This document shows, piece by piece, positions 9,518 to 17,421 of a stretch of DNA of 64,000 bases. The notes under the pieces are model-generated. The model did no database searches. It worked only from the letters and a program-made list of their open reading frames with translations, and was not told the DNA's origin. How positions within the stretch are numbered: position 1 is the stretch's first letter; the number at the start of each line of letters is the position of its first letter. This stretch comes from Rhodothermales bacterium. GTDB taxonomy: Bacteria; Bacteroidota; Rhodothermia; Rhodothermales; Bin80. A program made the position numbers and the translations under genes. The DNA is taken from the NCBI GenBank assembly GCA_951812585.1, contig OX638318.1, positions 1,982,380-2,046,379 of the forward strand. Reading direction: 5' to 3'.

Positions 9518-10519
9518 CTATTTTAAACACAGCCCATGCTCTTGGCCGCTCACAGGCTGCCTACCGTCAAATGTCATGTAGTGCACGTAGAAGTCTCCCG
9601 CTGGGCCGGTTGTGATCGACAGAATCATGCTCTGGCCAGCTGCTGGAAAGTCAAGGCCCCAACCGGGTCCCTCTAATTCCATGAAGTGTACCGGATCAAA
9701 GTCGGAAAACTTCACCTGCCAAGCGATCTCGCCATCTTCTTTGTAGCCGGTCACCACGGGCGCATTGACCCGGTTCAAGGCGACGATGCCGTACGCTTCG
9801 CTGCAGGCCATCATCCCCTGTTGCGACATTATGAGCGAAATGTACTCGATTGGAGACTTGTAGGCCTTCAGAAACGAAGCCACGCGGTCGCCGTCATACG
9901 TGAATTTGTGTAGCACACCCTCGAACTCTCGATTGCTTCCGTAGACCCAGTAGTGCCCATTCATTGCGCAGCCATTGAAGGCAACTAGGTCAGTGTAGAA
10001 TCTCGCTCTTGGTTTTGGTGTGAATGTGGTAGCATCCCGACGATCAAAAGCCGAAACAAAATTCCCTGATCCCTCTAGCACGAAGACTGACTCTCCTTGG
10101 TCAGCGACAGAAATCCTCTTCGGCTTGCGTCGGAATTCCCCTGGACCCGCTCCGTGCCTGCCAAACGTCGTGAGTAGAGCCCCACCATAGTCAATTACGC
10201 GCACCTCGCGGTTTTCGGAGTCCAAAACAAGCACGGTTCCGTCACCCGGGAGCGCCAGGCTAACGACTTCACCGAACATTTCATGGTACTCGCCATCAGC
10301 CACGCCGAGGGTAATCTTCTCGTAGTCTGCTTCATCCATGAAGGTGGACATGGGGTCCGCACGCAAGATGAAGCGCGGGTCGGTCGCCACTGGAATGTTC
10401 TCTGCCGTCGGATGCAGCTCAACGAGCTTAAAGCGCTGCGTTCCACTCGCCTCATTCACGACGAGAATGAACTGCAACAGTCCCACTAAGGGCCATAGTG
10501 GTCGGAGTGTTGCTTTCAT
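9518..10519 (-). pseudogene. Secreted 6-bladed beta-propeller, C-terminus cut by IS copy 1
   Basis: 333 residues with a signal peptide (LWPLVGLLQFILVV) and propeller blades typical of the 6-bladed family: VLVLDSENREVRVID and FGRHGAGPGEFRRKP are the characteristic blade and GPGEF loop. The last residues (GLCLK) and the stop codon come from the junction with the right end of IS copy 1: the TAG uses the base next to the element's inverted repeat. The final blade is probably missing. Homologous in type, but not closely similar in sequence, to the propellers at 11438, 13436 and 16200. It has no peptide or redoxin partner beside it; the IS may have removed one. Confidence 0.7.
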
Positions 10520-11117
10520 GTACGTTTGTCAGTTGTGGTTCGGATTCGCATCCTCTTGACTGAAGTTACCCCCAGTGCAGTGCGGAGTTCAATTTATAAG
10601 GCTACACGACGGTTTAAATTTAGAATAGTGTGCCGTTACTTCATTTCACCTAAGGATATCAGGTGTGATGAGCGTTGGAGCTTAGGACGTTAGGTTGCGC
10701 CGAAGTGACGTTGCTGGTAACAGCCTCTTATTTGACCTTAACACCCAGCAGTTCGAATGCGCGCGCCTGGTTCTCTGACAGGCTTCCAAGCACTGTCAGG
10801 GGCTCCTGGACCTCGCCAATTTTCGGCGTGACCTCGTACTTGCCCAGCTGAGCCAGGTGGCTCATCAGCGACTGGAAGCTGGTGGCGCGAGCGCCGTCGC
10901 TGGTTTGCGGATCAGGAGACCTTGAAGCGTGCGGTCCGCAGCCGGGTTGTGCAGCTGCGCCTGCGGAAGCGAGACTCCTTGCAACAGGCCGTAGGGAAGC
11001 GCTCTTGGCGGCTGGTGCAGCCTGCTGTGGCACATAGGGAATCCCGAAACTCCCCTGCAAAAGTCTGGTTGAACATGAGCAGTCGTTCACGCGCCACGAG
11101 CGCAGTTCCAGATCACG
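10520..11117. other. Intergenic region with transposase debris
   Basis: The first ~200 bp upstream of the minus-strand propeller are AT-rich (10580-10630, including tttataa) and could hold its promoter. From 10728 onward the sequence carries a transposase C-terminal remnant, described separately. No intact gene is seen before the peptide gene at 11118. Confidence 0.5.
10728..10880 (-). pseudogene. Transposase C-terminal remnant (IS1634-like)
   Basis: About 50 residues ending in ENQARAFELLGVKVK. This matches the general ending of IS1634-type transposases, in which a 'pTpxQxraxelLgv' tail follows a 'L..L......' helix (here SLMSHLAQLGKY). Upstream the frame dissolves and no catalytic residues are left. 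The family call rests on the tail alone. Confidence 0.4.
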
Positions 11118-11438
11118 ATGCACTTAATCGAATGGACATTTCGAATCGGTATGCGGTTCGTCGGATGTTTACCTCTTCGTGCTATTAAAATCGTCAAAGG
11201 CCTGCTTGCGGCGGCCGTAGCAGCTACGAGCCTGCTCATAGTCTTGACTAGTGTCCAACCGGTGGACGCCAATCAGGAGGACGAAGACCAAGACTACGTT
11301 ATGGACGTAGAACTCTACTGTCAACCTCTCGGCGAAGAGAAGCGTTACGACTGTTACAGTGCTTGGTGCACATGGGAGGGGTCGGAATGCTCATTTATGC
11401 CGTACGAGTGTTTCGATAATGACGGGGGAATGTGCTGA
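11118..11438 (+). CDS. Small Cys-rich exported peptide (module A)
   Basis: 106 residues from the ATG at 11118, or 95 from the in-frame ATG at 11151. A strongly hydrophobic segment (GLLAAAVAATSLLIVL) acts as signal or anchor with a plausible cut after VDA. The mature part is about 54 residues, very acidic, and holds six cysteines (YCQ, DCY, WCT, ECS, ECF and the terminal MC). The stop overlaps the propeller start by one base (TGATG), so the two are translationally coupled. No Pfam family is recognised with certainty; the arrangement recalls NVEALA-type peptides of Bacteroidota, which also sit before propeller genes. Everything from 11173 on is inside the tandem duplication; the start codon lies outside it. 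Confidence 0.6.
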   Translation: MHLIEWTFRIGMRFVGCLPLRAIKIVKGLLAAAVAATSLLIVLTSVQPVDANQEDEDQDYVMDVELYCQPLGEEKRYDCYSAWCTWEGSECSFMPYECFDNDGGMC

Positions 11439-12481
11439 TGACACAGCGAGCTGTCTTTTGCGCACTCATTATCGGTGCGCTCTCCTTGAGTGCCTCCACG
11501 GCCCCTTATGCGCGGGCGCAGGCTGCTCCTCCCCTCGAGCTGAAGCACTTCACGAAGGTGAAGACGATCCGGTTCGATGATCCGGATACGCTGCTGATAG
11601 GAACCATCGACTATATGGATGTGGATCCGGCGGGACGCATACTTGTGGTCGACCAAAGAGGTAGGCAAGTCTTCTTGTTTGACTCGACTGGAGCTCTACA
11701 GGCTTCACTGGACCCGACTGCCTGTCATCCGGGCTTCACCTTTCAGCCTATTACCGCCCACTTTGGGGGCGATGCGTTCATCTTTATCCAAAACGCTAGC
11801 CCTTGGGGATATCGCTTCACAGCGGTGGGGGACTGCTTGGGTAGCGTTGATGGGGATTTTTCAGCTTATCGCTTCTTCGATATTGATCCAGTGGGCACCC
11901 CATATGGTTCCTATCCTGGAGGCTTGGCCGGAACGCGGATACTGCGACGTATGAGCCCCACCGGGAAAACCCTTAAGGAGTTTCCCATGCCGCCTTCCAA
12001 GTACCCCAATGCAACTCTGAGGGTGGCCGGCGGCGGCTTCATTGCAGATGGAGAGCACCTCTTTTACGCTTCGGCGCCAGAGCGGGACATCTTGAAGTTT
12101 TCCACGGATGGAACGCTTGCAGGCAAATTTTCGCCGCGTGGCTCGTGGTTTCGCTCCCCCCGCCGAGATCTGCCGAGCGATGCCCAGTCGACTATGAGAG
12201 TTGCCGGCAAATGGTCCTCCAACATCACGACAATTTATGGACTTTTCGAGCTTACTGATCAGGCTCTCATGGTTCAGTATAACGGCTCGGAGCGAGGGGG
12301 AGGGTACCAGGTCTTCACCAAAGAAGGCGTGTTGGTTGCTGAAGAGCTGGGCATCAAGCCGCTGGTTTTCTTCCTTCATGGCAAATACGGATTGGTCTAT
12401 CGTGTGGTTCAGCCACGCTTGGATGACCAGGGCTATCTCCCCAACCCATACCTTGAGGTCTACCAATTTGTCACGCCATAG
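11438..12481 (+). CDS. Secreted 6-bladed beta-propeller protein (module A)
   Basis: 347 residues from the ATG that overlaps the peptide stop; a GTG at 11432 is an alternative. Signal peptide (FCALIIGALSLSASTA, cut near ARA-Q). Blade motifs repeat: YMDVDPAGRILVVDQRGRQ, FLFDSTGALQASLDP, ILKFSTDGTLAGKF and VFTKEGVLVAEELG. Two cysteines (TACHPG, GDCLG) could form a disulfide. Family members are periplasmic or surface propellers without known enzymatic activity. The pairing with a Cys-rich peptide before it and a tethered thioredoxin-like protein after it is repeated elsewhere in this island. Intact here. Confidence 0.75.
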   Translation: MTQRAVFCALIIGALSLSASTAPYARAQAAPPLELKHFTKVKTIRFDDPDTLLIGTIDYMDVDPAGRILVVDQRGRQVFLFDSTGALQASLDPTACHPGFTFQPITAHFGGDAFIFIQNASPWGYRFTAVGDCLGSVDGDFSAYRFFDIDPVGTPYGSYPGGLAGTRILRRMSPTGKTLKEFPMPPSKYPNATLRVAGGGFIADGEHLFYASAPERDILKFSTDGTLAGKFSPRGSWFRSPRRDLPSDAQSTMRVAGKWSSNITTIYGLFELTDQALMVQYNGSERGGGYQVFTKEGVLVAEELGIKPLVFFLHGKYGLVYRVVQPRLDDQGYLPNPYLEVYQFVTP

Positions 12482-12489
12482 CACGAGTC

Positions 12490-13094
12490 ATGCCATCACC
12501 TGTAAAGGCTGAAGTAGCCAAGATCGTTGCACTGTCCGTGTTGCTGCTGCTGGGCGTCGGCTACCTGCTACGCATGGACAGTGGGGATTGGCTCGCGGGG
12601 GAGGGGCCCTTGTTTTGTACGATGACGCAAGTACAGTGGACTCGCTGAAGGTTGCACTTGAGGGGCATACGGCACCACTCCTTTATGCATATGACGTTGT
12701 AACAGCCCAGCGTGATAGCATCAACCGTAGTATTGACGGTGTGATCGTGCTGGTTGGGGGAGGAACCTGCATTCAGAGGCAGATGGGAGCACTGAGGAGG
12801 GCGCAGTCGCTACAGGAGGCTATCGGGGTAAATGTCCCGATTCAGGTTCTTATTATGGACGATGGCGACGCGGAAGTGATAAGAGCACAGGCTCTCCTCT
12901 TTCACAAGGCCTTGCGTCCAACATTCAAGCTGCGGTATACCAATGAGATGAGTCCCTTATCACGGATAGTTCTGTCGGAGCGGCTAGAACCGGTCCTGAT
13001 CATCAGTGACCGCACAGTTGGCAAGGTACTACACGCATCAGAACGTAGTCGGATAGTGAGCGTCGTATCGGGTCTAGTTGCGGATTCGCCTTAG
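12490..13094 (+). pseudogene. Membrane-tethered thioredoxin-like protein, frameshifted (module A)
   Basis: The ATG at 12490, 8 bp after the propeller, opens a short frame with one membrane helix (IVALSVLLLLGVGYLL). Relative to unit B one base is missing near 12580, so this frame runs into a stop near 12648; the downstream domain continues in another frame (LVLYDDASTVDSLK ... GVIVLVGGGTCIQRQ ... VLIISDRTVGKVL) to the stop at 13094. The repaired protein would be ~200 residues: an anchor plus a thioredoxin-like fold. The CxxC position reads TCIQRQ, so only one of the two cysteines remains. The fold is inferred by comparison with the module C protein, which keeps CSPC. Confidence 0.55.
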
Positions 13095-13172
13095 AAGCTG
13101 TAGTATTTCCACAGCCCCGGATTACACCCATAACCCAACCTACATTGAATCGAAACTCATGACTACTCTTCT

Positions 13173-13436
13173 CTTCGTGCTATTAAAATCGTCAAAGGCC
13201 TGCTTGCGGCGGCCGTAGCAGCTACGAGCCTGCTCATAGTCTTGACTAGTGTCCAACCGGTGGACGCCAATCAGGAGGACGAAGACCAAGACTACGTTAT
13301 GGACGTAGAACTCTACTGTCAACCTCTCGGCGAAGAGAAGCGTTACGACTGTTACAGTGCTTGGTGCACATGGGAGGGGTCGGAATGCTCATTTATGCCG
13401 TACGAGTGTTTCGATAATGACGGGGGAATGTGCTGA
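13173..13436 (+). pseudogene. Cys-rich peptide copy without a start codon (module B)
   Basis: The coding sequence from the hydrophobic segment to the last cysteine is identical to module A. The duplication breakpoint at 13171 removed the original start, however: in frame, no ATG, GTG or TTG precedes the hydrophobic segment before an upstream TGA. A TTG at 13242 is in frame but would skip the export signal. Probably not exported, or not made, unless a rare start is used. Confidence 0.6.
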
Positions 13437-14479
13437 TGACACAGCGAGCTGTCTTTTGCGCACTCATTATCGGTGCGCTCTCCTTGAGTGCCTCCACGGC
13501 CCCTTATGCGCGGGCGCAGGCTGCTCCTCCCCTCGAGCTGAAGCACTTCACGAAGGTGAAGACGATCCGGTTCGATGATCCGGATACGCTGCTGATAGGA
13601 ACCATCGACTATATGGATGTGGATCCGGCGGGACGCATACTTGTGGTCGACCAAAGAGGTAGGCAAGTCTTCTTGTTTGACTCGACTGGAGCTCTACAGG
13701 CTTCACTGGACCCGACTGCCTGTCATCCGGGCTTCACCTTTCAGCCTATTACCGCCCACTTTGGGGGCGATGCGTTCATCTTTATCCAAAATAATAGCCC
13801 TTGGGGATTTCGCTTCACAGCGGAGGGGGACTGCTTGGGTAGCGCTGATGCGGACTATTCAGCCCATCGGGCCTTCGATATTGACCCAACGGGCACCCTC
13901 TATGGCGTCTATCCTGGTCGGCCGGACTGGCCACGGATACTGCGACGTATGAGTCCCACCGGGAAAACACTTGGGGAATTCCCAATGCCCCCCTCCAAAT
14001 ACCCCAATGCCGTTCGGAGGATGGGCGGCGGAGGCTTCATTGCAGATGGAGAGCACCTCTTTTACGCTTCGGCGCCAGAGCGGGACATCTTGAAGTTTTC
14101 CACGGATGGAACGCTTGCAGGCAAAATTTCGCCGCGTGGCTCGTGGTTTCGCTTCCCCCGCCGAGATCTGCCGAGCGATGTCCAGGGGTCTCTTAGAGAG
14201 TTTGGCAAGTGGTCCCAAAACATCACGACAATTTATGGACTTTTCGAGCTTACTGATCAGGCTCTCATGGTTCAGTATAACGGCTCGGAGCGAGGGGGAG
14301 GGTACCAGGTCTTCACCAAAGAAGGCGTGTTGGTTGCTGAAGAGCTGGGCATCAAGCCGCTGGTTTTCTTCCTTCATGGCAAATACGGATTGGTCTATCG
14401 TGTGGTTCAGCCACGCTTGGATAACCAGGATTATCTCCCTAACCCATACCTTGAGGTCTACCGTTTTTTTGCGCCATAG
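13436..14479 (+). CDS. Secreted 6-bladed beta-propeller protein (module B)
   Basis: 347 residues, same length and signal peptide as module A. It is identical over the first ~120 residues, then differs in clusters: NNSPWGFRF versus NASPWGYRF, YGVYPGRPDWPRIL versus YGSYPGGLAGTRIL, DVQGSLREFGKWSQN versus DAQSTMRVAGKWSSN, and the last residues RFFAP versus QFVTP. Between the clusters the DNA is again identical. The gene is open throughout and may be functional although its module partners are damaged. The ATG at 13436 overlaps the stop of the peptide copy by one base. Confidence 0.75.
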   Translation: MTQRAVFCALIIGALSLSASTAPYARAQAAPPLELKHFTKVKTIRFDDPDTLLIGTIDYMDVDPAGRILVVDQRGRQVFLFDSTGALQASLDPTACHPGFTFQPITAHFGGDAFIFIQNNSPWGFRFTAEGDCLGSADADYSAHRAFDIDPTGTLYGVYPGRPDWPRILRRMSPTGKTLGEFPMPPSKYPNAVRRMGGGGFIADGEHLFYASAPERDILKFSTDGTLAGKISPRGSWFRFPRRDLPSDVQGSLREFGKWSQNITTIYGLFELTDQALMVQYNGSERGGGYQVFTKEGVLVAEELGIKPLVFFLHGKYGLVYRVVQPRLDNQDYLPNPYLEVYRFFAP

Positions 14480-14487
14480 CACGAATC

Positions 14488-14601
14488 ATGCCATCACCCG
14501 TAAGGCTGAGATAGCCAAGATCATTGCACTGTCCGTGTTGCTGCTATTGGGTGTCGGCTACCTGCTACGCATGGACAGTGGAGAATTGGCTCGCGGGGAG
14601 A
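14488..14601 (+). pseudogene. Redoxin remnant, anchor part only (module B)
   Basis: Corresponds to the first ~38 codons of the module A redoxin (KIIALSVLLLLGVGYLL membrane helix). A one-base deletion near codon 6 brings a TAG at codon 9, and the thioredoxin-like domain is gone because IS copy 3 sequence follows directly. Confidence 0.7.
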
Positions 14602-14605
14602 GGGG

Positions 14606-15019
14606 CTGAAAGACCGCGGTACCGGCCAGATTCGGGCCACGGTCGTTGAGGACACAAGCGGCCCGACGTTGAAGCAGTTCGTGTATAACCCCACCGAAAT
14701 CGGCGCAACGGTCTACACGGACAACGCCACCGCTTACAAGGGCATGATCGGTAGGGAGCATGAGACGGCCAAACCCAGCGTGGGCGAATGGGTCAACGGC
14801 ATGGCCCACACAAGCGGGCTGGCGTCGTTCTGGGCCACGCTGAAGCGGGCGTACCATGGCGTGTACCACAAAATGATCGCCAAGCACTTGCAACGGTACG
14901 TGCAGCAGTTTGCGCAAAAGCACAACGTCCGGGACATGGACACGCTCGAACAAATGCAGCATGTGGTGTCCGCACGGGCAGGGCGGCGGCTTATGTACAA
15001 GGATCTGATTGCGCAATGA
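14606..15019 (+). pseudogene. IS1595-family transposase, 5'-truncated
   Basis: Uninterrupted from LKDRGTGQIRATVV to the end (RRLMYKDLIAQ). It contains the second catalytic region (VYTDNATAY) and HTSGLASFWATLKR but lacks the zinc ribbon and the first catalytic Asp. Unlike copy 1 it has a Trp codon at the GEWVNG position, and unlike copy 2 it has no late frameshift, so it preserves the best C-terminal sequence of the three. Confidence 0.8.
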
Positions 15020-15207
15020 GAAGGGTCAAGGATACGAAGGGCGCGTTGCACGCTGAGTTTGAGCGGATCGACACCACGCCCAGTCCGAATCCGCGCTATC
15101 GCGGATTGACGATCCAGCAGGCGGTAAGGCAACTGGTGAAGGCCAGTCCGAAACCGAAGCAAGCGGCAGAATCGAGGGCAAGAAACGACGAGCTTCGGCA
15201 CGTCTAA
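15016..15207 (+). CDS. Small accessory ORF of the IS1595 element (63 aa)
   Basis: Starts at an ATGA overlap with the transposase stop and encodes 63 polar, basic residues (ALHAEFERIDTTPSPNPRY, then AVRQLVKASPKPKQ). In copies 1 and 2 the same codons persist, but one extra T at the overlap puts them in frame behind the transposase TGA without a start. Many IS1595-type elements carry a short passenger here; its role is unknown. Whether it is translated is uncertain. Confidence 0.45.
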   Translation: MRRVKDTKGALHAEFERIDTTPSPNPRYRGLTIQQAVRQLVKASPKPKQAAESRARNDELRHV

Positions 15208-15241
15208 GCCCCAAGCAGTGTACAGTTAAGTATATAATCCC

Positions 15242-15451
15242 CTTCGCATTGCGTTTCCTACCCACAGTGCACTGCTTGGGCAACTCTGCCAGCAGTGCCG
15301 GCAGTGCCCTGTTGGGCTGTTGCTCCAAGCGCCGGGGCTTCTTGGACTGCTTGTCGTCGTCCTTTTTCTCAGGCTTCTTCGGCTTCTCGCGCGCCTCTAT
15401 CGCGGTCGAGTCCCGCGATACGTGCCCCGCTTCAGCGGTAATACGGACCAC
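15242..15451 (-). pseudogene. Transposase fragment (IS4/IS5-like DDE type) cut by IS copy 3
   Basis: Reads RDSTAIEAREKPKKPEKK, a Lys/Asp-rich linker, then LLAELPKQCTVGRKRNAKG before the frame meets the IS end at 15241. The 'DSTAIEAREKP' and 'LP..C..G.KxNxKG' blocks are a familiar pair in a group of IS4/IS5-like transposases, with the first catalytic Asp in the DST block. The C-terminal half is absent. The N-terminal limit is not defined. Confidence 0.6.
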
Positions 15452-15629
15452 TCCGCCGCCCTAATGAGATTGGCGGAGGATATTTCTTCGACCCGTCGTT
15501 CGCTCATGTGTTGGGAGGTCGCCGTACAGTTAACCTAACCTGGTATCGCTACGCTCCCGTAGGCGTAGGCCGTCCCGAACCTGCGCTGTGGCCTCCAGCT
15601 GTTCAAAAGGAGATGTTGCTGGTGAAATG

Positions 15630-16192
15630 CTAGTCATGATAGATTTGCCGTTGCCCTTCCATCGGAGGATCCAATACCCTCACAATTCTCCGAGACGAGG
15701 CCAAGTACGATTGGGGAGTACCATTGCGCCACGCAGACTGATTGAACACCGTGTCTGTGGACACAAAAAATGGAAACGTGGCCTCACTTACACGCCTCAA
15801 CAAGAGGGATTCCCTCTGAGCTTGTGTCGTACTCACGCGGGGATCTACGTATATGGCAACTACAGGAACGTCGGCTGCCCTGCTGGCTGCATCGGTCCAA
15901 TTGCGTAGTACGTCAACTTGGCAGGGTGAGCAGTTCAGTCCACCAAGCAGAATAACGACGGTACTATCGGCACCATCCACGCTGGACAGCCAACTGGCGC
16001 CACCGCCTTCACCAAGGGTATTTGTGACTCCGGCAAAGATAGCCCCGCCAGATCTACACCGCTGTCAGGAAATACAGACTGACGCTCCGAGACCGATCCG
16101 GCCTGTAGCCACGAATAACCGACCATTAGCACGGCCAGCCCACAGCCATACGCTAACAGGAATAAGATGATCAGGCCTATGCGGTTAGCCAT
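15630..16192 (-). pseudogene. Membrane-tethered thioredoxin-like protein, frameshifted (module C)
   Basis: The ATG at 16192 is 7 bp after the propeller stop. Residues 5-30 form a membrane helix (LIILFLLAYGCGLAVLMVGY). The frame of the anchor runs to a stop near 15935, whereas the thioredoxin-like domain (STVVILLGGLNCSPCQ, then VPVVAIYVDPRVSTTQAQ) lies in another frame from about 16070 to the stop at 15630. The shift therefore falls between anchor and domain, around 16030-16080. The active site CSPC is intact, so if the shift is a sequencing error this would be a functional periplasmic redoxin of ~185 residues. Confidence 0.65.
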
Positions 16193-16199
16193 TCGTGTC

Positions 16200-17255
16200 C
16201 TACTGCTGGCGGTAACGATACCGAATGATGACGGGATTGTCCACCGTGCCGTCGGGTAGCTCTTCATGCTCGCCCATGGCATAGACTAAGCCGTCCTTTG
16301 CGGCCATAATGTCGATATCAGCAAACGTACTGATGGCCGATTCGGGGCGAGTATGATCTACTATCAGAAGGCCGAGGCCCTTCTGATTCATGAACCGTGC
16401 CTTCCAGCTTCCCATGTATGCTATTATATGAGTTGAATCGTGTAACTCGTATAAACCATAAGTAATAGTATATTCCATGATCTCCCTGACTCGCTTCATT
16501 CTATCCGTCGTCGTCCTGGTCAAGTCTTGGGTACGATCCTTATAGAACACCGGTACATTGTGTGGTTCGTCCGGTGACTGCACGGACACAGCGTCTGGGC
16601 TCTCAGGATATAAGTATCGAGGGCCAGCCTCAAAGCACCCAATGCTGCGCCCCGGCGATGGCAGCACTTGGGTAGACAGCAGTGGGAATCTAGGGGCCCG
16701 AAGTGATACTTCACGCGCAAGCTCCAAGTCTGGAGTGAGTACCAACAGACTGGGATTCCGCGGTGTAAATGAGCGGAACACAAAGATCGAATCTTCGACT
16801 CCGCAAAATCCGGTCGTCGCGATTAGCTCAGGACGACGCTTGGCAACAATGCATTTACCTGTAGAGTCAAAAACGAAATAGGTGCCACCCGAAGCACTGG
16901 CGACAATTCGATCCTTGCCGACGAATCGTGCACTTCTTGGTACGACCGGCTCTGGATAGCAGTCCTCAGTGTTAAGCTGTACGACATGAGCTCCTGTGGC
17001 CGTGAACAGGTGAATGGCCTGGGCCACGTTGTCAACCAAGATCAACGCACCGGTACTACTGATGTCCAACGACTGGACTTGGCCTATCAAGACCTCAGGA
17101 TCTAGCGTCAGCGTGTCTTCAGCGACGAAGATTTCATCAAAGGGCACATACGGCGCAGCATGGGTGGGAGCTTGTTGCCCAAAACTGGAGACTTCCGTTG
17201 CCGTAATCGCAACGGAAATCACTCCTAGCAATGCCAAGGCTCTATTCGTACGCAT
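16200..17255 (-). CDS. Secreted 6-bladed beta-propeller protein (module C)
   Basis: 351 residues with a signal peptide (ALALLGVISVAITATEVSS). Blades show LDISSTGALILVDNVAQ, HLFTATGAHVVQLNTEDC and TYFVFDSTGKCIVAKR. The overall plan equals modules A and B (LILVDN blade, Cys near residue 105, TITYGLYELHD matching TIYGLFELTD), but the sequence is clearly older in divergence. It lies between a Cys-rich peptide gene (167 bp upstream) and the tethered redoxin (7 bp downstream), on the strand opposite to modules A and B. Confidence 0.75.
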   Translation of the reverse strand: MRTNRALALLGVISVAITATEVSSFGQQAPTHAAPYVPFDEIFVAEDTLTLDPEVLIGQVQSLDISSTGALILVDNVAQAIHLFTATGAHVVQLNTEDCYPEPVVPRSARFVGKDRIVASASGGTYFVFDSTGKCIVAKRRPELIATTGFCGVEDSIFVFRSFTPRNPSLLVLTPDLELAREVSLRAPRFPLLSTQVLPSPGRSIGCFEAGPRYLYPESPDAVSVQSPDEPHNVPVFYKDRTQDLTRTTTDRMKRVREIMEYTITYGLYELHDSTHIIAYMGSWKARFMNQKGLGLLIVDHTRPESAISTFADIDIMAAKDGLVYAMGEHEELPDGTVDNPVIIRYRYRQQ

Positions 17256-17421
17256 AGTTTGTTTGGAATCCGGTGATCCAACCAGTGTGGTGCAGACAGC
17301 AACCTTACGAGTGGCCTATCCCACGTAATCGATGCTCCAGCCGCTAGACGCTGTACAGGCTTCGACACTCCGATTGCACCAACGCTCTGTTCAAGGACGC
17401 GGCATCGCCCCCTAGGTATCG

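Larger units (their letters stand above)
11173..13170 (+). repeat. Tandem duplication, unit A (1,998-bp period)
   Basis: Sequence identity with the downstream copy begins exactly at 11173 (ctcttcgtgc, matched at 13171). The unit carries the peptide coding region minus its start, the propeller gene and the redoxin gene. The first ~620 bp are identical in both copies, followed by patches of strong divergence. Confidence 0.9.
13171..14606 (+). repeat. Tandem duplication, unit B, truncated by IS copy 3
   Basis: Second copy of the 1,998-bp unit. It stops at 14602-14606, where GGGGC is shared by the unit and the IS interior, so the breakpoint cannot be placed within those five bases. The microhomology suggests a deletion that fused the unit to an internal part of the element. 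Confidence 0.85.
14602..15241 (+). mobile_element. IS1595-family element, copy 3 (3' half only)
   Basis: Contains the last ~138 codons of the transposase, the small downstream ORF and the right inverted repeat (reversed: GGGATTATATACTTAACTGT). The left half is missing; the junction with duplicated unit B is at the GGGGC microhomology. Its right end interrupts an unrelated transposase gene. Confidence 0.85.

Noticed and set aside
8280-9526. Target-site duplication around IS copy 1
   Set aside because: The 8-bp flanks (left aaaaaagg, right ctatttta) do not match; the same holds for copy 2 within two mismatches, so no duplication is claimed.
11354-11668. Minus-strand frames of 104 codons found identically in both duplicated units
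   Set aside because: Duplicated only because the DNA is duplicated; they are antisense shadows of the peptide and propeller genes.
14788-15207. A 139-codon frame spanning the transposase end and the small IS ORF
   Set aside because: Its first 75 codons are the transposase read out of frame; only the part from the ATGA overlap at 15016 is kept.
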